Shown: positions 31,333 through 42,718, numbered from the stretch's first letter. The stretch is 64,000 bases of DNA from Macrosoma leucophasiata (GCA_036365455.1 JAWQUS010000016.1:16949001-17013000), one strand, 5' to 3'. Made by a program: numbers and translations. The notes: a model not told the origin generated them from the letters alone.

Positions 31333-31391
31333 TATACCCACATAAAATAAAAAATGTGCTAGAAGCACATTTTTTATTTTATGTGGGTATA
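31333..31391. repeat. Perfect 28-bp hairpin with 3-nt loop
   Basis: TATACCCACATAAAATAAAA+AATGTGCT at 31333-31360 and its exact complement at 31364-31391, loop AGA. The sharp turn suggests a strand-switch event or a young palindrome rather than a selected RNA structure. Confidence 0.9.
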
Positions 31392-31573
31392 TATAGTATA
31401 TATATAGTCGATGCATGAAAGAGATCGCAATAACAATAAATAATTTGAATTGAATTGCTTTCTTAGTGACATTGAACTTTTCAATATTTTGTATTTGCAT
31501 TGTTTTTACTATATCTGGGGGCACGGTAGTGACCCCGCCAAGTCGAGCAAATAAGCTTAATGTATTTTTCAAA

Positions 31574-33654
31574 ATACGTCCACTGCTGAACAAAGGCCTC
31601 CCCCAAAGAATGCCACAACGAACGGTCCTGGGCCGCCCTCATCCAGCGATTGCCCGCGACCTTCACCAGGTCGTCGGTCCATCTTGTGGGAGGCCTGCCT
31701 ACGCTTCGTTTTCCGGTACGCGGTCGCCACTCGAGAACTGCTCTACCCCAACGGCCGTCAGTTCGTCGAGCTATGTGCCCTGCCCACTGCCACTTGAGTC
31801 TCGCTATTCGGTGAGCTATGTCGGTAACTTTGGTTCTCATGCGGATCTCCTCATTTCTGATTCGGTCTGGCAGAGAAACTCCAAGCATAGCTCTCTCCAT
31901 TGCTCTCTGAGTGACCTTGAGCCTTCTTATGAGGCCCATAGTAAGCGACCACGTTTCTGTCCCATAAGTCATCACTGGCAACACACACTGATCAAAGACC
32001 TTTTTCTTGAGACACTGCGGTAAGTCGGACGAGAAGATGAACCGTAGCTGCCCGAACGCTGCCCAACCGAGTTGGATTTGAAGTTGGACCGACCTAACTG
32101 GACCGTTTGTCCCAGGTATACATAATCGTCAACAACTTCGAGTGTAGTACCCTCGACCATAACAGGAGTGGGTGTAACATGGACATTTGACATGATTTTC
32201 GTCTTGTCCATGTTCATTTTAAGGCCCACTCGTTGGGAGGCCCTACTGAGGTCATTGAGCATTGTGCTAAGGTCTTCCAGGGTCTCAGCCATAACTACGA
32301 TATCATTTGCAAATCGGAGGTGGGAGATGTACTCGCCGTTAATATTGATGCCGAGTCCTTTCCAGTTCAGAAGCTTGAAGACGTCTTCCAATGCAGCGTT
32401 GAACAGTTTCTGAGATATAACATCTCCCTGTCTCACACCTCGCTGCAGTTGGATAGGTTTCGAGTTCTGATCCTGAAGCCGGACCGACATGGTGGCGTTT
32501 TCATACAAGCTCCTCAGCACCTCGATGTATCGGTAGTCAACTTGGCACCTCTGGAGTGACTGTAGCACAGCCCAAATCTCAACCGAATCGAAGGCTTTCT
32601 CATAGTCCACGAACGCTAGACATAGGGGCTGGTTATACTCTTCTGTCTTCTGTATAACCTGCCGCAGCGTGTGAATGTGGTCTATGGTGCTAAAGCCTTT
32701 ACGGAAACCGGCTTGTTCGGGAGGCTGGAAGTCGTTGAGTCTGCGAGATAGACGGTTCGTAACCACTCTCGAAAACAGCTTATAGACGTGGCTTAGAAGT
32801 GCGATGGGCCTATAGTTTTTAAGAAGGGTATTGTCGCCTTTCTTAAAGAACAGTACCACCACACTTCTGTGCCACGCCTGTGGCGTTTTGCCCTCGGATA
32901 TGACGGAATTGAACATCAACTGAAGAGCTTCTAATACTGGCCTTCCGCCCGCTTTCAGGAGCTCAGCAGTGAGTCCGTCATCATCCGGCGCCCTGTTGTT
33001 TTTGAGCTGTTTGAGAGCCGTAGTAATCTCGTCTAGACTGACGTCCGGAATATCTTCGGTGTAGTGTCGGGTCAGTCCAGCTCTGGGATCTGCTGCCGGA
33101 TTGTTAACAGGTGGTCGCGCTGTCGCGTACAATTGTCCGTAGAACCGCTCGATCTCTTCCGCAAGCTCAGGTTTCGACGATACGATTCTCTCGTCCTCTG
33201 TCTTCAGCTTAGTGAGACGGCTTTGCCCTAAGGACAGATCTTTGGCGAACACTTTAGAGCCTTGGTTCCGCTCTATGGCTGCTTAAATACTATCAGTATT
33301 AAAGTGCCGAAGGTCGCGAGTCAATGACTTGGCGATCTGTCTGTTGAGCCGTCTGTACACTATAGCATCTTCAGAGGACTTCAGAACCATACCTCGCCTC
33401 TCTTCCATGAGCTTGAGAGTTGGGCTAGAGATCTTTTTGGTCTTGTTTGAAGGGCGGGTCTTGAAAAACTTAGACCCAGCCGTCCGGACAGTTTCCACGA
33501 ACCTGTTATTATAATCGTCCACATCTACGCACTCACTCAGGCATTCAAAGCGATTTTGTAGCTCGAGTTGAAAGCTCTCGGGGTTTTGGATTTGGGCAGG
33601 TGCTGGGCGGAGCGTAGACTTCATTAGTAGTTCGGGATCTTTCGATCTTGACAT
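31574..33654 (-). pseudogene. RTE reverse transcriptase pseudogene
   Basis: Segments on the minus strand are 33654-33283, 33252-31972 and 31984-31574. RT motifs are FVDYEKAFDSVE (motif A), RGVRQGDVISQKLFNAALE (motif B) and FANDIVVMAE (motif C, about 32300-32312), where the second position of the expected FADD is Asn, a change that should abolish catalysis. A TAA at 33285-33283 interrupts the frame before AAIERNQGSKVF. A frameshift near 32085 (after GRSNF) separates the C-terminal part, which reads MTYGTETWSLT to [15 protein letters not shown] further shift is likely near 33620-33640. Confidence 0.85.
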
Positions 33655-33821
33655 TTATATTCAGTGTGTCCTACTCAGAATCATTGACACAAAGGGAAAA
33701 TAATTGTATTTATTATTTGAACAATGTAATTCATACATTAACTTGTCGTCATAGTGACAAATTATTTTATTTTGACACTAATAAGTTTATTAGTGGATTT
33801 AAATTGACACGGGAAACTATG

Positions 33822-34109
33822 TATCTTCCCAAAAAATATAGGAAATTACTGGCTACGCTGATAGCTTATAATATTAACAATGTTATATGTAATATAGCAA
33901 ATGCTATTAGTAGTTTAGAGAGTAACATAAGTGTTACCAATAATTTTATGAATGACGTAGAGTGTAATAGCATCCAACCCCTGATGACATCTGCCAACAC
34001 CAGGGACTCTGAGTATTCTCTGGCTCAGGGGGGAAATACAAACTGTACATCCTCGCTGACTGGTGTTGGCGGAGGCGTCTTGGGTTGCACTCTCAATTAT
34101 TTAAACTAG
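33822..34109 (+). CDS. LINE 5' ORF (possible ORF1)
   Basis: Open frame overlapping the start of ORF2 by 25 bp. From the Met at about 33822 it encodes about 95 residues (YLPKKYRKLLATLIAYN ... NTNCTSSLTGVGGG) with no CCHC knuckle. The same frame is open further upstream but that part starts within RTE sequence. It may be a shortened ORF1 or leader. Confidence 0.35.
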   Translation, partial: YLPKKYRKLLATLIAYNINNVICNIANAISSLESNISVTNNFMNDVECNSIQPLMTSANTRDSEYSLAQGGNTNCTSSLTGVGGGVLGCTLNYLN

Positions 34110-35204
34110 ATTTTAAGACAGAAGAAGTTACCAATATTGAACATACTAATAAACCGGTATCTTCTGGCATTTGCACTTTTAATAAAGTCAACAGTTTGGT
34201 AGTATTACACCAAAATATTCAAGGGTTGCATTCCAAATTATTGGAATTAGAACTAGTTCTGGAGAAATTCCAGTATGACATTGTTTGTTTAACTGAACAT
34301 TGGTTAAAAGAAAACCAAATCATGATTAATTATAAGAATTATTCTGTTGTTAGTTGTTACAATAGAAAAGTTATGCAACATGGTGGCACTTTAATTTTGA
34401 TAAAAAACTCAATTAAATCCAGGGAACGTAAAGACATAGTTGAGTTATCGATTGAACATATTGTAGAAGTTTCTTGTGTTGAGCTGGATAAGCATATAAT
34501 AGTGTGCGTTTATAGACCACCAAATTATCAGAATTTGAATATGTTTGAGTCCACTATGGAAGATTTGTTAAAAAAACTATGTTCAGGTAGAAAGTCTGTA
34601 ATTGTATGTGGTGATTTTAACATTAATATTTTAGAAAATAATTCAAACAGCAATAGGCTACTGAATCTATTTAAATCATTCAACTTACGCAATGTTTTTT
34701 TGGAACCCACCCGAGTGAGCCCAACCTCGGCAACTTGTATAGATAATATCTTTTGTGAATGTAAATACATATCTACAAATATTGTTAACTATTTGCCATC
34801 TGATCATAGCGGCCAGACAATTACTTTTGAAGTAGATAAACCTTCCAGCAAAATTGAAAAAACACATAGACCAGTAACATCTGTTAGATTGAATAACTTC
34901 AATAATATTTTAAAAGAAAAATTATATTTTCAAAATTTTGACATAAGTAGTGCAAATGATTTTTATGCACAATTTTTTGATACTATTAATACACATTTTA
35001 ATAATATCTTTAAAATTAGAACAAGAACCGCAAAGTGTAAATTTAGTTTTTGTGACTGGGCAACTGATGGCATTCGAATAAGTAGGGAACGATTATTTGA
35101 ACTTTATGGTCTTAAAACTTATATGCAAAATCCAAATTTTAACAAGTATGTCGCTACATATTCAAAAATTTTTAAAAGTGTATGTAAAAACGCAAAGTCA
35201 ATTT
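34085..35204 (+). pseudogene. LINE ORF2, endonuclease half
   Basis: APE-type endonuclease motifs in order: VVLHQNIQGLHSK (about 34200), CLTEHWLKE (34287), CVYRPP (34504), VCGDFNINIL (34604) and LPSDHSGQTI (34795), including the SDH catalytic histidine. The nuclease would nick target DNA to prime reverse transcription. The frame is cut by an insertion after KNAKSI at 35204 and resumes in the same phase at 36289, so the two parts would total 989 codons. Confidence 0.85.
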
Positions 35205-36277
35205 CATCATATCAGCCATAAGACGTCCACTGCTGAACATAGGCCTCCCGCAAGGACCTCCATGCCGACCGATCGGAAGCGACGTGCATCCAGCGGGTAC
35301 CTGCAGCCTTGATCAGGTCGTCGGTCCATCTTGCAGGTGGACGTCCTACGCTGCGTTTGCCGATACGTGGTCTCCACTCGAGAACCTTTCTGCCCCAGCG
35401 GCTATCGGTTCTCCGAGCTATGTGCCCTGCCCATTGCCACTTCAGCTTGGAAATCTGCTTGGCTATGTCAGCGACTTTCGTTCGCCTACGAATCTCCTCA
35501 TTTCTGATTCGATCCAGTAGGGAAACGCCGAGCATAGCCCTTTCCATTGACCGCTGAGTGACTTGGAGCTTTCGTACGAGACCCATAGTGAGAGACCACG
35601 TCTCGGCACCGTAGGTCATCACCGGTAAAACGCACTGGTTAAAGACTTTCGTCTTCAAGGACTGCGGGATGTTTGACGAGAAAACGCTTCTTAACTTCCC
35701 GAACGCTGCCCAGCCGAGTTGGATTCGGCGAATGACCTCTTTCTCGAAGTTCGACCTGCCTAGTTGTATGGTTTGTCCTAAATAGACGTAGTCGTCGACA
35801 ACTTCGAGCATCGAGTTCCCAACGGACACTGGAGTGGGCGATACAAGGTTATTGAACATGACCTTGGTCTTATCCATGTTCATTTTAAGGCCCACTCTTT
35901 GGGACACTCGATTGAGGTCTTCGAGCATTGTGCTGAGATCTTCCAGCGACTCTGCCATGACTATAATATCGTCGGCAAACCGAAGGTGAGTGATGTATTC
36001 GCCGTTGACATTGATGCCTAGTCCTTGCCATTCCAGGAGCTTGAAGGCGTCTTCCATTGCATTGGTGAAGAGCAGAGGTGAGATGACATCTCCCTGTCTT
36101 ACTCCCCTCTGCAAAGGAATCGCCTTCGTGCATTGGTCCTGTACTCGGACTGACATGGTGGCGTTTTTATACAGACACTTCAACACTTCGATATACCGAT
36201 AGTCAATGTGGCAACGCTGTAAAGACTGCAGCACAGCCCATGTTTCAACCGAAAAGACCAGCGAGTCAATTTCAATC
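35205..36277 (-). mobile_element. RTE-type LINE (copy 2), 5' truncated, 11-bp target duplication
   Basis: AAAGTCAATTT flanks it at 35194-35204 and 36278-36288. The 3' end on the minus strand is an (ATG)-type tail (CATCAT on the plus strand). Between them lies the C-terminal two thirds of the RT. About 20 bp of filler (GCGAGTCAATTTCAATC) lies at the 5' junction. Confidence 0.92.
35212..36239 (-). pseudogene. RTE RT C-terminal part, open frame
   Basis: No stop or shift: SVETWAVLQSLQRC, RGVRQGDVISPLLFTNAME (motif B), LRFADDIIVMAE (motif C intact, about 35968-35979), then MTYGAETWSLTMGLVRK, KWQWAGHIARRTD, GRPPARWTDDL and the end YVQQWTSYG. Lacks the endonuclease and motif A because of 5' truncation. 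It serves as the reference for defects in copy 1. Confidence 0.87.
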
Positions 36278-36288
36278 AAAGTCAATTT

Positions 36289-38138
36289 ATATAAGCAATA
36301 AAATTAAAAATGCAGACGATAAAATGAAGGCGACCTGGAAAATAATAAATAGTGAAACGGGCAAAAACAAGCGGTCTGAAACTCGTGTCCTTTTGGAGAC
36401 ACCACAGGGTATTTTAGGCTCAGATTTAGACATTGCTACACACTTTGAAGATTACTTTGCTAATATTCCATTCAAAATTACGGCACCTTTAAATTCTTCT
36501 ACTGGAATATCGATTGACATTCTTAAAAGGAACGTAGAGCCTTGTCATATTAAATTAACATTTAGTCATATTAGTCCACAAACAATCATATCCACATTTA
36601 ATCAGCTCAAAAACAAAGCTACTGAAGATATTTATGGTATGTCTATTAAAGTGTGTAAATCGATTATTAGTACTGTAGCGCCTTATTTATCTTCAATTTT
36701 TAATTTATGTACTGAGCAGGGAATCTTTCCGGATTTATTAAAACTGAGCAAAGTCGTACCATTATTTAAATCAGGGGATAGTAAAGACCCGAATAATTAT
36801 AGGCCGGTATCTGTTCTTCCCGTTATCAGTAAAGTTTTCGAGAAAGTGATACTTAATCAATTGCTGCAGCACTTTAATAAAAATAAGATCTTACACCACC
36901 AACAATTTGGTTTCACAAAAGGTTGTAATACAATTGATGCCGGTGTTGCTTTACTTAAACATATTTATGAAGCTTGGGAAGATTCGCAGGATGCTATAGG
37001 AATCTTTTGCGACCTTTCAAAAGCATTTGACTGCGTGGACCATAATACGTTAATGTGCAAACTTGAGCACTATGGCCTTGGATGTAAAGCCCTTCAACTT
37101 ATTAAATCATATCTAGAAAACCGGGAACAGAAAATACAAGTTAACGGAGTAAAATCACCAGGCTCTAAAGTAGAAATGGGTGTACCACAGGGCTCGATAT
37201 TAGGTCCATTTCTGTTTTTAGTATATATAAATGATTTGCTCCATTTGATGCCCATCAGTGAGCCTAAAACAATTTTATTTGCCGATGATACCTCGCTGGT
37301 CTTTAAAGTGAATAGAAAAGAACCAAATTATGATACTATTAATAAAGCCATACAAGAAGTACATAATTGGTTTACAGTAAATAATCTTGCATTAAATAGT
37401 AAAAAAACTAAATGTATTCGTTTTACTCTTCCAAATGTCAAAAGTAAAGAAGGGGAAATATTCTTCAACAATGATAAAACACAATTTGTTAGTGAAGCTG
37501 TCTTCTTGGGTATAACGCTTGATTCAAAATTGCAATGGGGTTCTCATATTAAACTGTTAGGAAAACATCTAAGTTCTGCTGCTTATGCCGTCAGGAAGAT
37601 TAGACAGTTAACGGATGTCGACACTGCGAGACTCGTTTATTTCAGCTACTTTCACAGTGTCATGTCCTACGGTATTTTGTTGTGGGGTCGGGCAGCTGAA
37701 ATTGATTCAATATTTATATTACAAAAGAGAGCTATTAGAGCGATATATAACTTAAATAGTCGTGACTCCTTGAAAGAATTATTCAAGCAAATAAATATAA
37801 TGACGGTCCCTTGCCAATATATTTATGAAAATATATTGTATGCTAGGAAAAACTTGCACTTATTTAAGAAAATTAATGATATACATACTTATAATAAAAA
37901 GAGAAATAAAAATAAATTAGTATTTCCAAGTTTTCGCCTATCGAAAACACATAAATGTTTCTTAACATGTTGTATACAGTTTTATAACAAAATTCCGTCC
38001 AACATTCTTGAACTTACAGATAATAAATTTAAGTCATGTATTAAACGCACACTATGTAAAAATTCGTACTATAGACTCGATGACTATCTAAAGGATAGAG
38101 ATGCCTGGACAAATGCTGGTCTAGCTCCACAAGACTAA
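36289..38138 (+). pseudogene. LINE ORF2, reverse transcriptase half
   Basis: RT motifs are all intact: NYRPVSVLPVISKVFEK, FCDLSKAFDCVDH (motif A, about 37007), GVPQGSILGPFLF (motif B, 37179) and LFADDTSLVF (motif C, 37275). The C-terminus ends AGLAPQD. The upstream start at 36240 belongs to inserted RTE sequence. Because motifs are intact, the inserted RTE is the main defect. It resembles the CR1/jockey groups, but placement would need a tree. Confidence 0.87.
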
Positions 38139-38814
38139 ACAATAATTTTGTGAAATGAATGTGCATTGTACTTGACATTGTAAAACATAGTTATAAGTTT
38201 CATATTGTGAAAATAGTTTTAAGGAACATATTTTGAAAAGACCCTACTGAGTTTTGTTTTGGCAGGTTTTTTCTCAGTAATGTGGGCTTTGGAACTCTGC
38301 CAGTGAATGACAAGGAATGTCCCATATTTTTTTGTTTAGTCTTATCTTGCCGTTTGTAAAAGAGAGTATGGAACATTCTGTTGATACCTATTTTTATTAT
38401 TAAGTATTTTTGGACTATTATTAATTTATTTACTTTGACATATTAATCAACGTATCAGTTGTTATTCGCTTTAATTTTATATTTGTAATTTGACCTATCA
38501 CAAGCAAATTCTATTATTTCCAAGTGATTAAATGAATTTTTGAGTTTGAGTTTGAGTTTGTGCCTCTTGCCATTTGGTGATCGCTGCCGGTTTTTACCGA
38601 ATTGATCACAGAGACATCACTGAATATATGCCGCCTTGTGGACATAATGAAGTCTATCTCAGATTGGTGTACAATAAATAATATTGCTGTTATTGTTGTT
38701 AATCAGTGAAGTTAGTTGTCTTTAAACGTACTATATAAATATTGTATTTACTTTGCAGGTTTGTATAAATACAATATTTATTGATATATTCTTAGGGTTT
38801 TGCGAGCTACACTC

Positions 38815-38935
38815 ATTGAAATAAAACTATTTATACGGATTTATCTCGCGTATATTGGCATGACCCGACGTTTCGGCTGAGTGGCAAGTAGATCAGGACG
38901 CCTTCGATTACCACTACTGGAGCTCTACCACATAA
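38815..38935. repeat. Penelope PLTR fragment joined to a family A scrap
   Basis: ACTATTTATACGGATTTATC, TCGCGTATATTGGC and ACCCGACGTTTCGG match the PLTR-like arm in reverse. AGTGGCAAGTAGATCAGGAC and GGAGCTCTACCAC are from family A. Confidence 0.55.
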
Positions 38936-39714
38936 TTTATAAATACTTATTAAAATCCATGAGTCAACTCACTGAGTCTGGAACTGAGTCTATCACTATT
39001 CTGACAATTTAACTTGACAGCTAGGTAGGTACCTATCTATTTTTAGATCTTTGGATTTGATACTAGGCTTTTGGCACATTGCGTAACGCAATTTAATTAT
39101 TTTACTATGATACAGTATAATAAGTATTACTTGTATATTTCCTGGTAGAGTTCCTGTGGTAGAGTTTAATTAAGAGTTCAAAGACGTTATTAACAATACA
39201 ATAAACCGTTAATGGGAAGACTCATACCTAACACAAAATACCTACATAGGGACTACTACGTAGGTACCTACTAATAGATCCCAGGTGTCCTGAAGAAGTA
39301 GTTTACCGTCAACCAGTGTGATTTAAGTCCCCTAATTAAGAAAACTATTTACAATTCCATCGCAAAAAAAACTACAGACTAGTAAGGTACAGCACAAAGC
39401 ACAAAATAAACATCAATCATGGTTATTGGCAAACATGCAATCGATCTTGTTAGTTTATCGCGACTCTCGGTACAAAACTAACGTATATTTATTCAGCTTG
39501 ACATTGTACATACATGTACATACATACAAGATCTTTTTGATTATTAAACAAGTGTTTAATCAATCGTCGATAACATTGCCAGTGCGATTTCAAACACGAC
39601 TAACTTTGAAACTATTGCAGTGTAAACATTCATTTCATGAATTGAAAAAGGGAAGTATGTTTTTGTTCGACTTGTGCTTGTAAATATATTAATACCTCTT
39701 GTAGAAATATGATA
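38936..39714. other. No gene recognised
   Basis: AT-rich, several TAGGTACCTAC palindromic strings, no supported coding sequence. Confidence 0.4.
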
Positions 39715-39930
39715 AGTGACTCTACTATCGGTAGAGTTTAAATGGAGCCCAGAGCTCGAGAGTATAGGCACTACCGCATCACCTAGTAGGTAATCTATCA
39801 GCCGCCGCAAATGGTAGTTTTCAGTACTATCGTGTTCCAGTTAGATTGTTATGTAATGTATGGCTTCGTTACTATCACATAGGCAAAACAAATTTGAGCT
39901 CCAGTGATGGCAACGCATCTGCTACTATAA
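39715..39930 (-). repeat. Diverged family A copy, minus
   Basis: GGTAGAGTTTAAATGGAGCC, GTATAGGCACTACCGCATCA, AAATGGTAGTTTTCAGTACT, CGTGTTCCAGTTAGATTG and GGCAACGCATCTGC are in reverse family order with many changes and a gap. Confidence 0.6.
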
Positions 39931-40220
39931 TTTTTCATCATGTTTTGATTGTTGTTAGAGGCATTCGCACATTTCAAATAGACACAATATACCTAAGTAC
40001 TTAAGTTCAACATACATACCAACAAAAAAATCACAATTCAGAGAACATCTTTAGTATTGTTTATTATAAAAATATGGTCTCGTTATTCGGACAAGTCAAT
40101 GTTGTAACCAAAACTCACGTTTACATCTAACGTGAGTTTTTCATCTAAACAAATAAATAAAATTGGAGTGTCTGCTTGTAATATAAAAATAACCGCTTTT
40201 TACTAAAGGTATATATATAC

Positions 40221-40368
40221 TAACCCCCTTATTTGCCCCCTTAGATACGTTTTAGCTATAGAATACTTTGTCTTTGTCAGTTGCACTGTCAAATGTGCAG
40301 GATAGAAAAAGACAAAGCAGAGATTAGCAACACTTTGGCTAAAATACGTTTATGAATAAGGGGGTTAA
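40221..40368. mobile_element. Family C MITE
   Basis: TAACCCCCTTAT and ACGTTTATGAATAAGGGGGT ends, with GAATACTTTGTCTTTGTCAG and AGAAAAAGACAAAGC inside. Confidence 0.8.
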
Positions 40369-40394
40369 TGTACACACGGTACATATACCAAAAC

Positions 40395-40620
40395 AACATT
40401 TTTTACTATTTTTGTCTGTCTATCTGTCTGTTTGTTCCCGCTAATCTTGAGAACGGCTTTACCGATTTTGACGGGACTTTCACTGGCAGATAGCTTATGT
40501 AATAAGGAGTAACTTAGGCTGCTTTTATACTAGCTGCGCCCACGACTTTGTCCGGGTAGATACTGAACAATCATAAATTCTCACGCGGACGAAGTCGCGG
40601 GCACAGCTAGTCTTTGAATA
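40395..40620 (-). repeat. Retroelement tail repeat
   Basis: Begins with a TGTCTGTCTATCTGTCTG run and TTCCCGCTAATCTTGAGAAC, includes TTTGACGGGACTTTCACTGG, and ends GACGAAGTCGCGGGCACAGC. Confidence 0.6.
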
Positions 40621-41190
40621 TAATTATTCAAAGTCATCAAAATCTTAAACACCTACAATTTGCCTGTCGTTGTTTACACAATTTAATTGAGTCTATTGAT
40701 ATTAGCGTGTGTAGGCATTGAAGTATTATGTACCTATCGTGCAGGTACCTATTTTCTACTATGAGTGAATGTTATCATGGGTATTTTAGTGAGTTTATGA
40801 TTGTCCGTTGAAGTTTCACTACTACGGTGTGAACTGCTAGATTTCGATTTCTCTTTTTTTTAGTTCAGACTAGGGTTTTCTACCCGGGTACCCGGGTGAA
40901 CTTTTTTGTAACCGGGTATTTTTCACTGCCAGACCCGGGTACCACCCGGGCACCCACTTTAATTCGGGAATTCATCAAAGTGCTTGGCAAATTACTATAA
41001 AGTAAGGTCTAAAAAAAATACCTACTTATTAGCAAATTTGACACACAATAAAAATAAATCTAAAGGCGTAGAGTTTTTTAGAAAAATGCAGTAACTTTGA
41101 GGTTAGATTTGGTCATGTATTACGTTCTTGTTTACGTCGCTGTGCTTTGTTTTTGTTTCGTTGGAGTTTGATAAGAAAGTTTTATTTTCA

Positions 41191-41458
41191 AACTGCCTCA
41201 GAAGCGTAGTGGTTGCAGGCCACAGCGTGGTCCTGGGTTCGGTTCCCGGGTCAGATAACGGTTTAAAATCCTTTATCTCTGGTTCTATGTGGATTTTCCA
41301 TTTTCTGGAAGTTTCCCAGTAATGTGCCCGGAGATGGCAACAGATTCGCTACATGGGCCAAAACGTAACCGGCGAGTCGCGGGTGTTTGCATGTATGCTT
41401 GAATGCATGCATTTACCTTTGCCCCTTCGGGGATTACAGGCATGAAGTTACGTTTTTT
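41191..41458 (+). mobile_element. tRNA-derived SINE (family B), near complete, 11-bp target duplication
   Basis: TTTTATTTTCA flanks it at 41180-41190 and 41459-41469. Head CTGCCTCAGAAGCGTAGTGG, box B GGTTCGGTTCC, then TAAAATCCTTTATCTCTGG, CCATTTTCTGGAAGTTTCCC, TGCCCGGAGATGGCAACAG, CGGGTGTTTGCATG and CCCCTTCGGGGATTACAGGC. Nested within the hAT element. Confidence 0.9.
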
Positions 41459-41667
41459 TTTTATTTTCATAAGTATTGAAATACGCTAATTTCTATTATT
41501 TTCATAGAAGTGTACAAAATGTTGGTTGTTATTGTTGACCATTTTAATATTGTTCAGTGAACGCTTAGTATTTGAATTAAATGTTATTAAAACAAAAGAA
41601 GAAAAATGAATCTTGAAAATAAAACCTATGAAATTTTACTAAACAATGGTTACTTTTCGTTGGCAAA

Positions 41668-42005
41668 ATGGATAGATCTGTATCTGGAGTGTGGAAATAT
41701 ATTAAAAAAATACAAAATAAGGAATCAGTACAGTGTGCAATATGTCCAAAATATTATCTCTTATAGGTTCTTCAACAAACGTTTTGTTAAAACATTTAGA
41801 TAAAGTACCTACATAAAATAAAGATCGAAAAACAGAACTTTACGCCCGAAAAGAAGTGCCATTGACATCGTTTTCTCAACCTGAATCAGAACAAAGGTTA
41901 AGCCTAGTTCCAAAAAGACCGCGGATAACAATTTTTTTCTACCTTCTACTAAAATTTCCGAATTTGTTTCACGCTTAGTTGCACAAGACGGTATTTTCAC
42001 TCGAA
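41668..42005 (+). pseudogene. hAT transposase fragment with BED zinc finger
   Basis: Starts MDRSVSGVWKYIKKI, then VQCAICPKYY gives the CxxC half of a BED finger. After a shift near 41756 another frame gives GSSTNVLLKHLDK, the HL half. Further on, KISEFVSRLVAQDGIF matches the segment that follows the finger in hAT transposases. At least two frameshifts are present and the catalytic RNase-H core is missing, so it is nonfunctional. Confidence 0.75.
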
Positions 42006-42214
42006 CTGTTTAACTGTGTGATTGATTGTCCTTTAAGTTAAGGAGACTTATTGACATACTAAACACACTATTTCGTAATATAGAACATAATTATAAGAAA
42101 ATTGTATCTTTTTCTGTATTCATTGTAATACCCGGGTACCCGGGTATATGCAAAAATAATACCCGATACCCGGGTATTAAAAAATGTCGGGTATGCGAAA
42201 ACCCTAGTTCAGAC

Positions 42215-42718
42215 TAGTTACATACAATTACAATTTTACTTTTTTTTTTCAAAACTGTTCGAGGAGTCCCACTTCGGTGAGAATTTTAGGTAAATAGACA
42301 AGACGTAACAGCCGAATCTTGGGTACAAAGAGTAGGTATACAAATACTACGTAACTTGGGTACTTCAATGAATGCATGGAATGTTCAAAGTTCTTAGTTC
42401 TATATTGCATTCATGTGAATTTTACAGATGATATTATAAATATTGTGTGTAGCAACATGGTAGGTACCCGTTGGACGTAGCAATTTATGTAACACATTTT
42501 TTACAATTGTTATACCTTTTTTAAGACAATCATAATATACCTACCTAAAACAGAATGAACAATTATATGATTTTAAAGTAAGTAGGTACCTACTCGTATT
42601 TTAAGAAGCCAGAACGTGAGACAGACACGATTATAATTTTTGAATTTATAAGTTATCAATAAAATGAAAAATTCGTGCGAAATGTAGTAAGATTCAGAAA
42701 ACTTTATTAATAAAAAAA
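42215..42718. other. No gene recognised
   Basis: AT-rich spacer upstream of the globin region. A globin 5' untranslated exon could lie here, but nothing identifies it. Confidence 0.4.

Larger units (their letters stand above)
33673..38560 (+). mobile_element. Jockey/CR1-type LINE, interrupted by an RTE fragment
   Basis: Plus-strand LINE inserted in RTE copy 1. It holds a short 5' ORF, an ORF2 with endonuclease and RT, a 3' UTR of about 420 bp, and a tail of TTTGAG repeats ending at 38560. Flanks share only a short imperfect duplication (about GTGTCCT and GTGCCTC). An RTE fragment (35205-36277) lies in ORF2. If that insert is ignored, ORF2 has one uninterrupted frame, so this LINE was probably intact when it was hit. 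Confidence 0.85.
31574..38668 (-). mobile_element. RTE-type LINE (copy 1), split by a LINE insertion
   Basis: The element is in two parts: RT side 31574-33672 and the end of the apurinic-type endonuclease domain at 38561-38668. The second part reads SEIDFIMSTRRHIFSDVSV then GSDHQMARG on the minus strand, which is where an RTE endonuclease ends. The gap between them is filled by a plus-strand LINE (33673-38560). Copy 1 is dead: one stop codon, at least two frameshifts, and a changed catalytic box. Confidence 0.85.
40871..42206 (+). mobile_element. Decayed hAT-type DNA transposon with 8-bp target duplication
   Basis: Terminal inverted repeats TAGGGTTTTC (40871-40880) and GAAAACCCTA (42197-42206), flanked by GTTCAGAC on both sides (40863-40870 and 42207-42214). 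Eight-base duplications define the hAT superfamily. Subterminal regions are full of ACCCGGGTACCCGGGT palindromes. A fragment of a BED-finger transposase lies inside (41668-42005), and a SINE is inserted at 41191-41458. Confidence 0.9.
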
